Origin: Salinivibrio costicola subsp. costicola ATCC 33508 = LMG 11651
Lineage (GTDB): Bacteria > Pseudomonadota > Gammaproteobacteria > Enterobacterales > Vibrionaceae
Assembly: GCA_000565345.1 (NCBI GenBank)
Contig: AQOF01000048.1
Location: 1 to 64,000, forward strand
Direction: 5' to 3'
DNA: 64,000 nucleotides
In this document: positions 54,145 to 63,122 of the stretch, in pieces
How positions within the stretch are numbered: the first letter of the stretch is position 1
Layout of the letters: each line of letters begins with the position of its first letter
Made by a program: the position numbers and the translations under genes
The notes under the pieces: generated by a model
The model's database searches: none
Told to the model about the DNA's origin: nothing
Seen by the model: the letters and a program-made list of their open reading frames with translations, nothing else

Positions 54145-54504
54145 TTATTCTCGGAACACACAAAAGCAAAGATGCCGCCGTCGATACGTGGGTGGGTCAT
54201 GCGTGGGTAATACCACCGCGAGGCTGACGGTTGCCATAACGGCAAGCAACACAATCAACCACCAAAGTGGAGAAGGCAGCCAATCTAGGCTCAGTACAGA
54301 AGGATGCATCAATTGCTCAGACAGCGAACATTTCTTGCCCACTGTATTGACCTCATCACCATGCTCTCCCAAGTTGCCAACTTGGCAGGCAGCTTGCGCC
54401 CCTGATTGCAGGCTAAGCTGATTTTGCAAGGCACACACTGCCAGAACCCATAACGCTATTGCGAGGGCCCAGCCAGCTTTAGAACGACGCGTGTACCTTT
54501 GCAT
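54145..54504 (-). CDS. small membrane protein heading the scs operon, unrecognised
   Basis: I do not recognise a family with confidence. The 119-residue product has a basic start (MQRYTRRSKAGW), a first span (residues about 12-28), a periplasmic or lumenal loop with two cysteines (AACQVGN and KKCSLSEQ), a second span (PLWWLIVLLAVMATVSLAVV) and a short tail YRRRHLCFCVFRE. AGGAGGTGGA precedes the ATG. Its place 50 bases before scsB resembles that of scsA in Salmonella, but the resemblance in sequence is not obvious. A role in metal sensing or electron transfer is a guess. Confidence 0.7.
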   Translation of the reverse strand: MQRYTRRSKAGWALAIALWVLAVCALQNQLSLQSGAQAACQVGNLGEHGDEVNTVGKKCSLSEQLMHPSVLSLDWLPSPLWWLIVLLAVMATVSLAVVLPTHDPPTYRRRHLCFCVFRE

Positions 54505-54605
54505 TCCACCTCCTGTCGAATTGGCACTCATTATGCCCCACGCTCGAAAATAAACAATGGGTTAGCCTTGATGCCAGGCAAACGGGAGGCTAACGATTCG
54601 CATCC

Positions 54606-55046
54606 CTATCTTGGCCGCGTGGTGAGCTGAATATGATCTTCCCAGTCAATCACATCAATTTCATACACCACGCTGTCTTTGACCGAAATACCCGCTTTGT
54701 GCATTGCCGCTTTTGATCCGGTGATCAGCGGGTGCCAATCAGGTAGCGGTTTATCTTCTGCCAACAAACGATAGGCACAAGTTTCTGGCAGCCAGTAAAA
54801 CTCGTCGATTTTGTCGCGGGTAAGCTTCAAACAGGACTCTTCATACGAGAAACGATTAGGATAGTCTTTGCATGAGCAGGTTTTATCATCCAACAAACTG
54901 CAGGCAACGTTGGTATAGTAGAGTTCATCAGTTTCTTCATCGATCAACTTATGCAAACAACAACGGCCACAACCGTCGCATAACGACTCCCACTCCTCAT
55001 CGCTCATTTGCGCTAAGGTTTTTTGTTGCCAAAAGGGCGTGCTCAT
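54606..55046 (-). CDS. ycgN: UPF0260 cysteine-cluster protein YcgN
   Basis: The protein is conserved and its function unknown; the cysteines may bind a metal or iron-sulfur cluster. The ATG at 55046 gives 146 residues starting [20 protein letters not shown], then [12 protein letters not shown] (C-x2-C-x2-CC), [17 protein letters not shown] and the helical tail [21 protein letters not shown] precedes the ATG. A longer upstream reading does not resemble the family. It is divergent from another cysteine-cluster gene. Confidence 0.92.
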   Translation of the reverse strand: MSTPFWQQKTLAQMSDEEWESLCDGCGRCCLHKLIDEETDELYYTNVACSLLDDKTCSCKDYPNRFSYEESCLKLTRDKIDEFYWLPETCAYRLLAEDKPLPDWHPLITGSKAAMHKAGISVKDSVVYEIDVIDWEDHIQLTTRPR

Positions 55047-55210
55047 GATGCTGGCTCTCTTTTTATAATAAAACCGCGCGGAGCGGCAAGACATTGCGCC
55101 GCTGTTATAACCATCATAGCGATAAAGTGCAAGCAGGCATTGGGATGGGTTGGAGAGTGTGCAGCCGAATGATAAAGTGCCCGCCCCTGCACATTGAGGA
55201 AGCCGACAAT

Positions 55211-55476
55211 ATGCCACTGCATCGACATTTTCGTGCCGTCTAGGCTGTGGCGCCTGCTGCATCGCGCCTAGTATTTCATCTCCCATTCCAGGTATGCCTT
55301 ATGGTAAACCTGCAGGCACTCGCTGTGTGCAGCTCGATGACAACAATTTATGCCAGCTTTTCGGTACGCCCGACCGCCCAGGCGTTTGCGCCGCATTTGA
55401 CGCCGACCCGGATGTCTGTGGCGATCATTACCAACAAGCGCTCGACAACTTGATATATCTGGAAGCGGCGACATAA
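55211..55476 (+). CDS. YkgJ-family cysteine-cluster protein, frame broken near 55230
   Basis: The reading from 55234 is [20 protein letters not shown], then [33 protein letters not shown] and [12 protein letters not shown], matching a small family with metal-binding cysteines. No ATG precedes it in frame. ATG 55211, with GAGGAA upstream, gives MPLHRHF in another frame and would join as [11 protein letters not shown] if one T were added to a four-T run at about 55229. The repaired product is 88 residues. Function is unknown. Confidence 0.75.
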
Positions 55477-55509
55477 AAAAGCGCTACCTCACTACAAGCT
55501 AGCGCTTTT
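55477..55509. terminator. bidirectional terminator
   Basis: AAAAGCGCT and AGCGCTTTT pair around a 15-base loop, flanked by A- and T-runs, between the convergent YkgJ-family and Tim44-domain genes. Confidence 0.75.
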
Positions 55510-55573
55510 ATCATATTGGCTTGTTTTTACCGCAGTACTAGCCTTTCTGTATTATTGGCGCTTTTCTGCAGAA

Positions 55574-56443
55574 TTAGCTTTGGATACCCACAATCAGCCA
55601 AGGCGCATTGGCTTGGGCCAAGTCACGCTCAAGATGCCAGATATCGGTAATATCTTCTTCGACACCCTCCACACGGTCACAATAACGGCCGGTGAATTTT
55701 AAGCTTAACTGTGCGCGACGGCTGTCATGATCAGCACGGACAATCTCTGCATCGACGTACATCACTTCGGTATGTTGCTCAGTACCTAAGCGCGCGCGTT
55801 CTGCCGCTAAGTCGTTGTATAGCTCAGGGGTGACGTATTCTTGGATCTTTTCTAATTCATTGTGGTTCCATGCACCTTGCAAAATACGATAGTGCTCACG
55901 CGCACCACTTAAAAAACTTTGCATATCGAACTGTGGCGGAAAGTTAAACGGCACATCATTTTGCGTGTCGGCACCAAAACCACCTGTCGCAGCGCCAGTT
56001 GAGCCATCAGCCGCATGGTTTCGAAAGGCATTAGGTTGCTGATGATAATAACCTTTACTCTCACCCGCATAGGCTGGCCCTTGTGCTTGGGCCCCCGCTT
56101 TCGCTTGCGTCAATCCGCGTAAAAACTTCAGTGCAAAGTAGGCAATCAGACCCATGATCAGGATGTCCATAAACTGGATCCCCTCAAAGGCGCCGCCAAA
56201 GAAGGCCGCGAGCAGGCCACCAGCAAGCAAGCCACCCAGCAGACCACCTGCGAGCCCTTTTTTGCCGCTTTTGGTGGTATTTTGCTTGAGCGTGTTAGTG
56301 TTTGTGGTGTTATTTTTTGGCGCTGGCGCCGTTTTGAAGCTTTTACCGAAGGACTTGCCGCCGCCAAAGCGCTTCGCTTCTGCATAAGGCGCTGTGACAA
56401 CAAAGACAAACATCAAAGCTGCAACAGAGAGTAATTTTTTCAT
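55574..56443 (-). CDS. Tim44-domain protein with Gly-rich membrane segment
   Basis: The product starts with a signal-like peptide (ending near YAEA), followed by a Thr/Asn/Lys-rich linker, a glycine/leucine-rich hydrophobic stretch (AGGLLGGLLAGGLLAAFFGG, residues about 65-85) and a second span, then a linker and a C-terminal Tim44-like domain (REHYRILQGAWNHNELEKIQ, then VTPELYNDLAAERA). Related proteins in gammaproteobacteria have no established role. At 289 residues it fits the group. Membrane location is inferred. Confidence 0.82.
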   Translation of the reverse strand: MKKLLSVAALMFVFVVTAPYAEAKRFGGGKSFGKSFKTAPAPKNNTTNTNTLKQNTTKSGKKGLAGGLLGGLLAGGLLAAFFGGAFEGIQFMDILIMGLIAYFALKFLRGLTQAKAGAQAQGPAYAGESKGYYHQQPNAFRNHAADGSTGAATGGFGADTQNDVPFNFPPQFDMQSFLSGAREHYRILQGAWNHNELEKIQEYVTPELYNDLAAERARLGTEQHTEVMYVDAEIVRADHDSRRAQLSLKFTGRYCDRVEGVEEDITDIWHLERDLAQANAPWLIVGIQS

Positions 56444-56631
56444 GATCGCATCATCTGTGGTTTAAGACGCTTCTCATGCTAGAGTCTTTATCGATGAAGT
56501 CAATTAAAGGGGGTAAAGAAATTGTTACCAAACATCACCTCTTCGCCGTTGTTTTTGCGCGTTGAGGAACCATTTGACGCCACTGCACTCCAAGCCAATA
56601 TCTAACTTAAAGACACATACAGGCCCGAACC

Positions 56632-57027
56632 ATGAATGATACACACAGCAAAGTCGTCGGTTACCTACTCTGGATCTTTGGTTTTCTTGGTTCACACCGC
56701 TTTTATTACGGTAAACCGGTGACCGGCACTATTTGGTTTTTTACTCTAGGGCTGTTTTTAATTGGTTGGATTGTCGATTTGTTCTTAATTCCGGCCATGG
56801 ATAAAGAAGCCGACCTTCGTTTTCGTAGCGGTTCGACTGACTTTACCATTGCTTGGCTTTTGCTGACTTTTCTAGGGGTCTTAGGCATTCACCGTATGTA
56901 TATGGGAAAGTGGATCACGGGGATTATCTACTTGTTTACGGGGGGCTTTTTCTTAGTCGGTATTCTCTACGACTTTTGGACCTTGAACGAGCAAGTCTCG
57001 ATTAAAAACATGCAAACCTTTTCGTAA
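56632..57027 (+). CDS. TM2-domain protein (duplicated domain)
   Basis: The 131-residue product contains two TM2-type hairpins. The first is WIFGFLGSHRFYYGKPVTGT with GLFLIGWIVDLF, and the second is FLGVLGIHRMYMGKWITGI with GGFFLVGILYDFW. Each has the short loop with a conserved HRxYxG. The function of bacterial TM2 proteins is unknown. An internal duplication is evident from the sequence. There is no obvious operon partner. Confidence 0.88.
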   Translation: MNDTHSKVVGYLLWIFGFLGSHRFYYGKPVTGTIWFFTLGLFLIGWIVDLFLIPAMDKEADLRFRSGSTDFTIAWLLLTFLGVLGIHRMYMGKWITGIIYLFTGGFFLVGILYDFWTLNEQVSIKNMQTFS

Positions 57028-57142
57028 TCATCGCTAATCCCCCGCTAACGTTATGACGGCGCAATCTTTAATGGGTTGCGCCCTCGCCTCGCATTGCTAG
57101 TATAACGCGCTGACCGCCTTGCTAAAATGGACCAATGCACTC

Positions 57143-59005
57143 ATGAGCCAACAGTTTCAACTTTTGCGCGAGCGACGCTTTTTGCCTTATTTTATTACTC
57201 AGGCACTGGGCGCCTTTAACGACAACGTTTATAAAAACGTATTGGTGATCATGGTCGCGTTTGCCTCCGCAGATCAGCTCCCTATGGATGCCACCTTATT
57301 TATCAATGCGGCTGCCGGGCTGTTTATTCTTCCCTTTTTCTTGTTTTCAGCGTTTGCCGGTGAGCTTGCCGATAAACACGATAAAGCGTGGATTATGCGA
57401 CGAGTAAAGTGGCTGGAAGTGCTGATTATGTCTTGTGCAGCCGTCGCACTGTATGTCCAAGCATGGATCGTCCTCTTGGCTCTCTTGTTTTTAATGGGCA
57501 CTCAATCGGCCTTTTTCGGTCCGGTGAAATATGCGCTGTTACCGCAAACCTTGAGTGATAAAGAGCTGGTCTCTGGCAATGCGTTGGTAGAAACGGGGAC
57601 ATTTTTATCCATTCTGCTCGGGACATTATTAGCGGGCTTTATCGCCCATCATCCTGATTCCAATCTTATTGCGGGGATTGCGGTACTCGTCTTTGCTTTA
57701 CTGGGGGTGCTCTCCGCTCATGCTATCCCCCCCGCGCCAGCAGGTAACCCCGGACTCAACTTACGCTACAAACCCGTGTCACTGATGCGGCAAACCTTGC
57801 GCTTTGCGCGTAAAGATAAGGTAACCCTGCAAGCGATACTAGGCATAAGCTGGTTTTGGTTTTTAGGCGCAAGTTATCTCACACAATTTCCGAAATACAC
57901 GGCACTGCTCGGGGGCGGTGAAACAGGTGTCTCGTTTTTATTGACGCTATTTTCGATTGGGATCGCGGTCGGCGCATTATTGTGCGACAAACTCTCTGGC
58001 CATCGTATCGAACCTGGGATTGTGCCATTGGGCAGCATTGGTTTAACGGTGTTTGGACTGCACCTATTTTTTGCTACTCCGGCCAACCCAACACCTCACG
58101 CCGATTTGCTCGCTTTTGTCACTGACCCGGCGTTAACTTGGGTGTTTATTGATCTGCTGATGATCGGCGTTTTTGGTGGCATATTTATTGTGCCCCTGTA
58201 TAGCTTGATGCAACAACGCGCCGATAAAGCCGCACGTGCGCGTGTGATTGCCGCGAACAATATCTTTAATGCCTTGTTTATGGTGGCCAGTGCCATACTG
58301 GGGATCACCATGTTGGTGGTCGTTGAGCTCTCGGTTGCGGAATTTTTCCTGTTGCTCACCTTACTCAATCTGGTGGTCGCGCTTTACGTCAGTAAGCTCG
58401 TGCCTATTTTTGCTCTACGCTTTTTTACCTGGATGATCACGCACACCTTATACCGTGTGACGCACAAAGATCTGCACCATATTCCCGACAAAGGGGGCGC
58501 ACTGCTGATTTGTAATCATGTCAGTTATATGGATGCCCCTTTACTCGCGGGCGCCTGTCATCGCCCTATACGCTTTGTGATGTTTGAAGACTTATACAAG
58601 ATCCCGGTTCTCCATTGGTTTTTCCGCACCTCAAAAGTGATCCCTATTAGTCATCGTGGCCGCACAATTCGTACCGCGATGAATGAGATCCAACGTGCGC
58701 TGGATAATGGCGAAGTCGTGCTCATTTTCCCGGAAGGACACCTTACTTATGATGGGGAGGTTGATCAGTTCCGCCGGGGTATGGACATGATATTGCAACG
58801 CTCACCTGTCCCCGTTGTGCCCCTTGCATTGCAAGGATTGTGGGGCAGTTACTTCAGCCGCCATGGCGGCAAAGCGATGTTAAAGCTTCCAAAACGGTTT
58901 TGGTCTAAGGTGACGGTTGCCGCCGGGCCAGCGGTTGAACCTGAGCAAGCAAATGCTGACTATTTGCGTGACGAAGTGATTCGCCTCCAAGAAGATAACG
59001 CTTAA
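57143..59005 (+). CDS. LplT-like MFS transporter fused to 1-acylglycerol-phosphate acyltransferase
   Basis: Residues about 1-400 form a 12-span major-facilitator domain resembling the lysophospholipid flippase LplT (ALGAFNDNVYKNVLVIMVAF; QSAFFGPVKYALLPQ). Residues about 420-600 are a PlsC/Aas acyltransferase with the catalytic motif NHVSYMDAPLL (HX4D) and the substrate motif FPEGHLTYDGE. Unlike the related three-part proteins (LplT-PlsC-acyl ligase), it stops after the acyltransferase at 620 residues. It likely imports and reacylates lysophospholipid, with acyl-ACP or acyl-CoA supplied elsewhere. The stop overlaps the menE stop. Confidence 0.88.
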   Translation: MSQQFQLLRERRFLPYFITQALGAFNDNVYKNVLVIMVAFASADQLPMDATLFINAAAGLFILPFFLFSAFAGELADKHDKAWIMRRVKWLEVLIMSCAAVALYVQAWIVLLALLFLMGTQSAFFGPVKYALLPQTLSDKELVSGNALVETGTFLSILLGTLLAGFIAHHPDSNLIAGIAVLVFALLGVLSAHAIPPAPAGNPGLNLRYKPVSLMRQTLRFARKDKVTLQAILGISWFWFLGASYLTQFPKYTALLGGGETGVSFLLTLFSIGIAVGALLCDKLSGHRIEPGIVPLGSIGLTVFGLHLFFATPANPTPHADLLAFVTDPALTWVFIDLLMIGVFGGIFIVPLYSLMQQRADKAARARVIAANNIFNALFMVASAILGITMLVVVELSVAEFFLLLTLLNLVVALYVSKLVPIFALRFFTWMITHTLYRVTHKDLHHIPDKGGALLICNHVSYMDAPLLAGACHRPIRFVMFEDLYKIPVLHWFFRTSKVIPISHRGRTIRTAMNEIQRALDNGEVVLIFPEGHLTYDGEVDQFRRGMDMILQRSPVPVVPLALQGLWGSYFSRHGGKAMLKLPKRFWSKVTVAAGPAVEPEQANADYLRDEVIRLQEDNA

Positions 59006-60400
59006 CCCTTCATATAAGCTTGCGCCCATTGGGCCAAAGCGTGACGAGACGGTTTGATTTGGCCGTCTTGTTGCGTCTCAGGCCAACAAAGGTAATGTGC
59101 CGGGCGCTGATACGGCGCCAGTGAGGCACAATGCTCGGCCAACACTCGGGGCGAAAAAGGGCTCGTGCTCTGCACAATGGCTAGTGGGCGATGACCGAAT
59201 TCGCGATCGACAATCGGGACAACCATCGCTTGCGTCACGCCTTTCAACCGCTGTAAATGCGCTTCGATCGCTTCAGGTTGAACATTCTCGCCGCCGCAAA
59301 TAAATTGATTATCTAGACGTCCGACAACGCGTAGTACCGACACCGCCTGCTGGGTCTGCCAACGGCCGAGATCCCGCGACGCAAGGCCTTGCTCGGCATC
59401 TAAGGGGTATAGCTGGCCCGCTTGCCAATATCCCAAAGCTAACGTCTCACCACGATGGATAATCTCACCATCGTCACGTATCTGCACATCACGATAAGGC
59501 AGCGGCGCGCGACATCATCTTGACCATCGGCACGCTTTAACGTCACGGTTGATGCCGTTTCCGTCATACCATAGCCGCACCAGCAGGCAATGCCCATCGC
59601 TTCGGCGTCTTGGGTTAAAGCGGTGGGGATCGCCGCACCGCCTAATAGTACATGGGCCAAACGCGAGGTTCGGCCTCGTCCTTCAATGCGGGCAAGACAC
59701 GATAGAGCTGGGTTGGGACTAGAGATGCATGGGTCACCCGTTTTAACGCATTGACTAAGTGCTCGCCTCGACACGGATAAATGCCAAGCTCCCCCCCGGC
59801 TAACAACCAACGCCACACAATGGCAAGACCAGAGACGTGATAAAGCGGTAAAGAAAGCAACCAACGATCCGGCGCTTGAGAGGCACGGACGCCTGTAAAC
59901 GGTAACCGCTTTGTCAGACCGGCAGCACTGGCAAGATGCTGACGCGCGCCGTGTACCACCGCTTTGGGCGCGCCAGTCGATCCTGACGTCAAGGTAAGGG
60001 TTAACGGCATGTCGATATGCCAAGGCGCGATATTGCGTGCCGATTGCGCGTCAGGCACCGATTGGTGAGCGTGGGCCCATTGAAAAGGACCTAGATTATC
60101 GAGCACTGCCGTTTGTACATCCGCACTTAATGCCTGATTTAATACCAAGGTTTGTTTACCGGCTTGCCAAGCAGCCAACAAGGTGACCACCAAAGACTGC
60201 AGGGCATCGTGGCTATTTAATACCACCATTGGCGCATCATTGAACGTCCGCTGCTGGGCATCGACTAAAGCACGCAACGCCTGCCATGTGAGGGGGGTCT
60301 CGCTATCTATCGCGATGGCATCAGGCGCGTCAGCCGCCCAGTAACGCCACGGCCAGGTGTTAAAAGCAAAGCATGGCGACGTCACAAGGTATTGACCCAA
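59002..60400 (-). CDS. menE: o-succinylbenzoate-CoA ligase MenE, two frame breaks
   Basis: MenE activates o-succinylbenzoate with CoA in menaquinone synthesis. The ANL-family motifs are split over three frames: LTLTLTSGSTGAPKAVVHGA, then LLGGAAIPTALTQDAEAMGI and GYGMTETASTV, then YRDVQIRDDGEIIHRGETLA, GRLDNQFICGGENVQPEAIE and the C-terminal lysine region QDGQIKPSRHAL. Missing T near 59660 and missing C near 59504 explain the breaks. The repaired length is about 466 residues. The start is uncertain: it probably overlaps the end of menC, where only TTG or GTG codons are available. Confidence 0.9.
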
Positions 60401-61401
60401 ATTAACGGCTGGTCATCGAGTGGAATCAAAGGCTGATTGGCGCCAGGCCAGGTTCGATCCAGCTGTTGTTCAAACACGCCCAAGGTATCGAGCCCAGGCA
60501 CAACATTCGGGGTGAGCGAGCTGGCAACGCGCGATAATTGCGTCAGTCCCAAGCTGGTTTCAAGTGATGAGCTAATGACGGCTATTTTACCGAGTGCGTG
60601 TGCGCGTGTAACGGATTGATTCACCTGCGCGAAATCACCCATCATTGTTGGTTTGATCACCCAAGTCCTTACATGATCACTTTCTTTTAACCCTGTGTCG
60701 TCACTATCTCGCAAGGTTTCATCCCATGCTAATGGCACCCCTAATGCCTCTGCTTGAGCAAGAGACTGATAAGGATCACGACAGGGCTCTTCAATCCAGC
60801 TTATTCGCGCTTGATGCGCCTGACTCAGACCACACCAAAAGGCCGCAAATTGTTCAGGCCGCCAACGACGGTTAGCATCAAGACGCAACCTAAGGTGAGG
60901 AATGGCATCGAGCAACGTGGTCACCATTAAGCGATCACGCGCCACTTCATACTCACCCACTTTAACTTTAGCTTCATCGGATGGATCATCCGAATGCGGG
61001 CCACCCGAGTGCGGGCCACCCGACACATGTCCCAGTGCGGCGAATAGCGCATCCGGATCCCCGGTACACACGGGCACCGTCTGAAACGAGGACGGGGTCG
61101 GCAAGCGTTGCTCCAACTCCGCTTGGGCAATGCTTAACCCCCATGCAACCGAAGGTGGCAATTGGGGCATGGCGATATTACGGTGATCACACCAAACAGC
61201 AGTCGCGGCAATCAGAGCGTGCCGTGCTTCGGCGAAGGTTTCCTGACTAAATCCAGGCAAAGGGGCAATTTCGCCCCACCCGCGTTGTGCGCCTTCGCTT
61301 AATTCCACCACCAAGCCTTCACGCTGGGTTAAACGCTGGTCACGTAAAAATAGACCGGCAGTGACCGGCAAGGTGTATTGATATATCCGTGCCTGTCTCA
61401 T
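60382..61401 (-). CDS. menC: o-succinylbenzoate synthase MenC, with an internal repeat insertion
   Basis: MenC dehydrates SHCHC to o-succinylbenzoate. The enolase-superfamily residues are present: KVKVG (lysine), LRLDANR, WIEEPC, LAWDETLRD and VIKPTMMG. Compared with the usual sequence there is an extra, low-complexity stretch (HVSGGPHSGGPHSDDPSDEA, residues about 124-143) immediately before KVKVG, made of two GGPHS copies. It sits on a surface loop near the active-site lysine. The frame is intact and the total length is 339 residues. Confidence 0.94.
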   Translation of the reverse strand: MRQARIYQYTLPVTAGLFLRDQRLTQREGLVVELSEGAQRGWGEIAPLPGFSQETFAEARHALIAATAVWCDHRNIAMPQLPPSVAWGLSIAQAELEQRLPTPSSFQTVPVCTGDPDALFAALGHVSGGPHSGGPHSDDPSDEAKVKVGEYEVARDRLMVTTLLDAIPHLRLRLDANRRWRPEQFAAFWCGLSQAHQARISWIEEPCRDPYQSLAQAEALGVPLAWDETLRDSDDTGLKESDHVRTWVIKPTMMGDFAQVNQSVTRAHALGKIAVISSSLETSLGLTQLSRVASSLTPNVVPGLDTLGVFEQQLDRTWPGANQPLIPLDDQPLIWVNTL

Positions 61402-61409
61402 AAAGACCT

Positions 61410-62276
61410 CTATGGGTTGCGTGGGAAACGATCAAACTCTGGCCGACGTTTCTCGTTAAAGGCATTTCGCCCTTCTTGCCCTTCGTCGGTCATGTAAAAC
61501 ATCATGGTGGCGTTGCCGGCTAATTCTTGAAGTCCGGCTTGACCATCGCAATCGGCATTGAGTGCCGCTTTTAAACACCGCAATGCCATTGGGCTATGCT
61601 GTAGCACTTCGCGACACCAGCGTACGGTCTCTCGCTCGAGCTCGTCCAAGGGCACCACTGTATTGACCAGTCCCATGTCCAACGCTTCTTGCGCATTGTA
61701 AAAACGGCAAAGGAACCAGATTTCACGCGCTTTTTTCTGCCCCACAATCCGCGCCATATAAGAAGCACCCCAGCCGCCGTCGAAACTGCCTACTTTGGGG
61801 CCTGTTTGACCAAATTGGGCGTTATCGGCCGCAATGGTTAGATCACACATCATATGCAGAACATGACCACCACCGACAGCATAACCGGCAACCGCGGCAA
61901 TCACAGGTTTGGGACAGGTGCGGATCTGACGCTGGAAGTCGAGCACATTCAGGTGATGAGTGCCTTCGTCGTCTTGATAGCCGCCATAATCACCACGTAC
62001 CGATTGATCGCCCCCAGAGCAAAATGCTTTTTCACCTAAACCGGTCAGAATGATCACGCCTACTCGGCTGTCATAGCGCGCATCGGCGAGCGCTTGCATC
62101 ATTTCTTTAACGGTTTTCGGACGAAACGCATTACGAACCTGAGGGCGGTTAATGGTGATACGCGCAATACCATCGGCGGATTTGTGATACAAAATATCGC
62201 TAAACGTTAGCTCAGTCGGCATCCAGTCAATGGGTGCATACAGTTCTTGTTCGGTCATTCCCGGCGTTACAGCCAT
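61410..62276 (-). CDS. menB: 1,4-dihydroxy-2-naphthoyl-CoA synthase
   Basis: MenB cyclises o-succinylbenzoyl-CoA. The 288-residue crotonase-fold product has the oxyanion-hole and substrate motifs [40 protein letters not shown] and [19 protein letters not shown], and the C-terminus [20 protein letters not shown], all typical. AGGGGAAAGCC precedes the ATG. It sits eight bases before menC in the same operon. Confidence 0.97.
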   Translation of the reverse strand: MAVTPGMTEQELYAPIDWMPTELTFSDILYHKSADGIARITINRPQVRNAFRPKTVKEMMQALADARYDSRVGVIILTGLGEKAFCSGGDQSVRGDYGGYQDDEGTHHLNVLDFQRQIRTCPKPVIAAVAGYAVGGGHVLHMMCDLTIAADNAQFGQTGPKVGSFDGGWGASYMARIVGQKKAREIWFLCRFYNAQEALDMGLVNTVVPLDELERETVRWCREVLQHSPMALRCLKAALNADCDGQAGLQELAGNATMMFYMTDEGQEGRNAFNEKRRPEFDRFPRNP

Positions 62277-62336
62277 GGCTTTCCCCTTAATTGGTTGATG
62301 GGGTACAAGGCCCCGAAAATTGGAAGATAAAAATCG

Positions 62337-63122
62337 TTACGCTGATAACCGGTCGTTATCTGATAGCACCTGCACAAACGACGACGGATTGGCCCAATGA
62401 CAATTATGTCCCGCCCCTTTTATCAAAGTGAAGGGGATCCCGGTTGTGCGCTGTAGCGAGTGGGCCAACGAGATAAACTTAGGATCTTGCTCCCCACAAA
62501 GGTAGTCAATCGACAACCCTTGTCGCAACGCATCACCTAATGCGGGACGCAGATCAGCTTGCCGACCGAGCGATGTGGCATCGAGCATAGCGGCAATCGC
62601 GGGCCCATGGTTGTCACCACGCACTGTCATCAGTTTGGCGCGCTGCGTCGCATCAAGGGATTGAAACACCGATTGCTGATACCAATCGTTTAATACCATC
62701 GAGAGCGGCTCATGCGTAAAGCGCTGAGCCCAGGCTTGATCGTGGGCCAACCGTTGATGACGTTCATGGCGATGCAGTAAACCAGGGTGTCCCGCTTCGA
62801 GGAATACGCCCTGCCAACGAGCTGGATACGCGGTGGCTAAATGCATCGCGATGCGCGCACCAAGCGAATACCCCACTAAATACGCTGGCTGATTACCCCA
62901 CACCTGGTCACAGGTCTGGCGCACCGCGTCGACAGTAGTGGCATAATCAACGCTTGGACAATCAACACTGTCACCATGGCCGGGTAAATCAAGACAGAGC
63001 CAGTGACAGGCTTTTAAGCGCGAGGTAACACCTTGCCAATCTTGTTTACTCCCCAGCAAACCGTGCAAAAAAACCACCTTGAGACCGTCCACCTTGCCCC
63101 CCTGCTGATACCCCAGCATCAC
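62337..63122 (-). CDS. menH: SHCHC synthase MenH
   Basis: MenH removes pyruvate from SEPHCHC to form SHCHC. The alpha/beta-hydrolase product has 261 residues with the oxyanion loop FLHGLLGSKQDWQGV, the nucleophile elbow VGYSLGARIAMHLA and the histidine in KGAGHNCHWANP. Its ATG overlaps the stop of menD (ATGA). Sixty bases of spacer precede menB. Confidence 0.92.
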   Translation of the reverse strand: MMLGYQQGGKVDGLKVVFLHGLLGSKQDWQGVTSRLKACHWLCLDLPGHGDSVDCPSVDYATTVDAVRQTCDQVWGNQPAYLVGYSLGARIAMHLATAYPARWQGVFLEAGHPGLLHRHERHQRLAHDQAWAQRFTHEPLSMVLNDWYQQSVFQSLDATQRAKLMTVRGDNHGPAIAAMLDATSLGRQADLRPALGDALRQGLSIDYLCGEQDPKFISLAHSLQRTTGIPFTLIKGAGHNCHWANPSSFVQVLSDNDRLSA

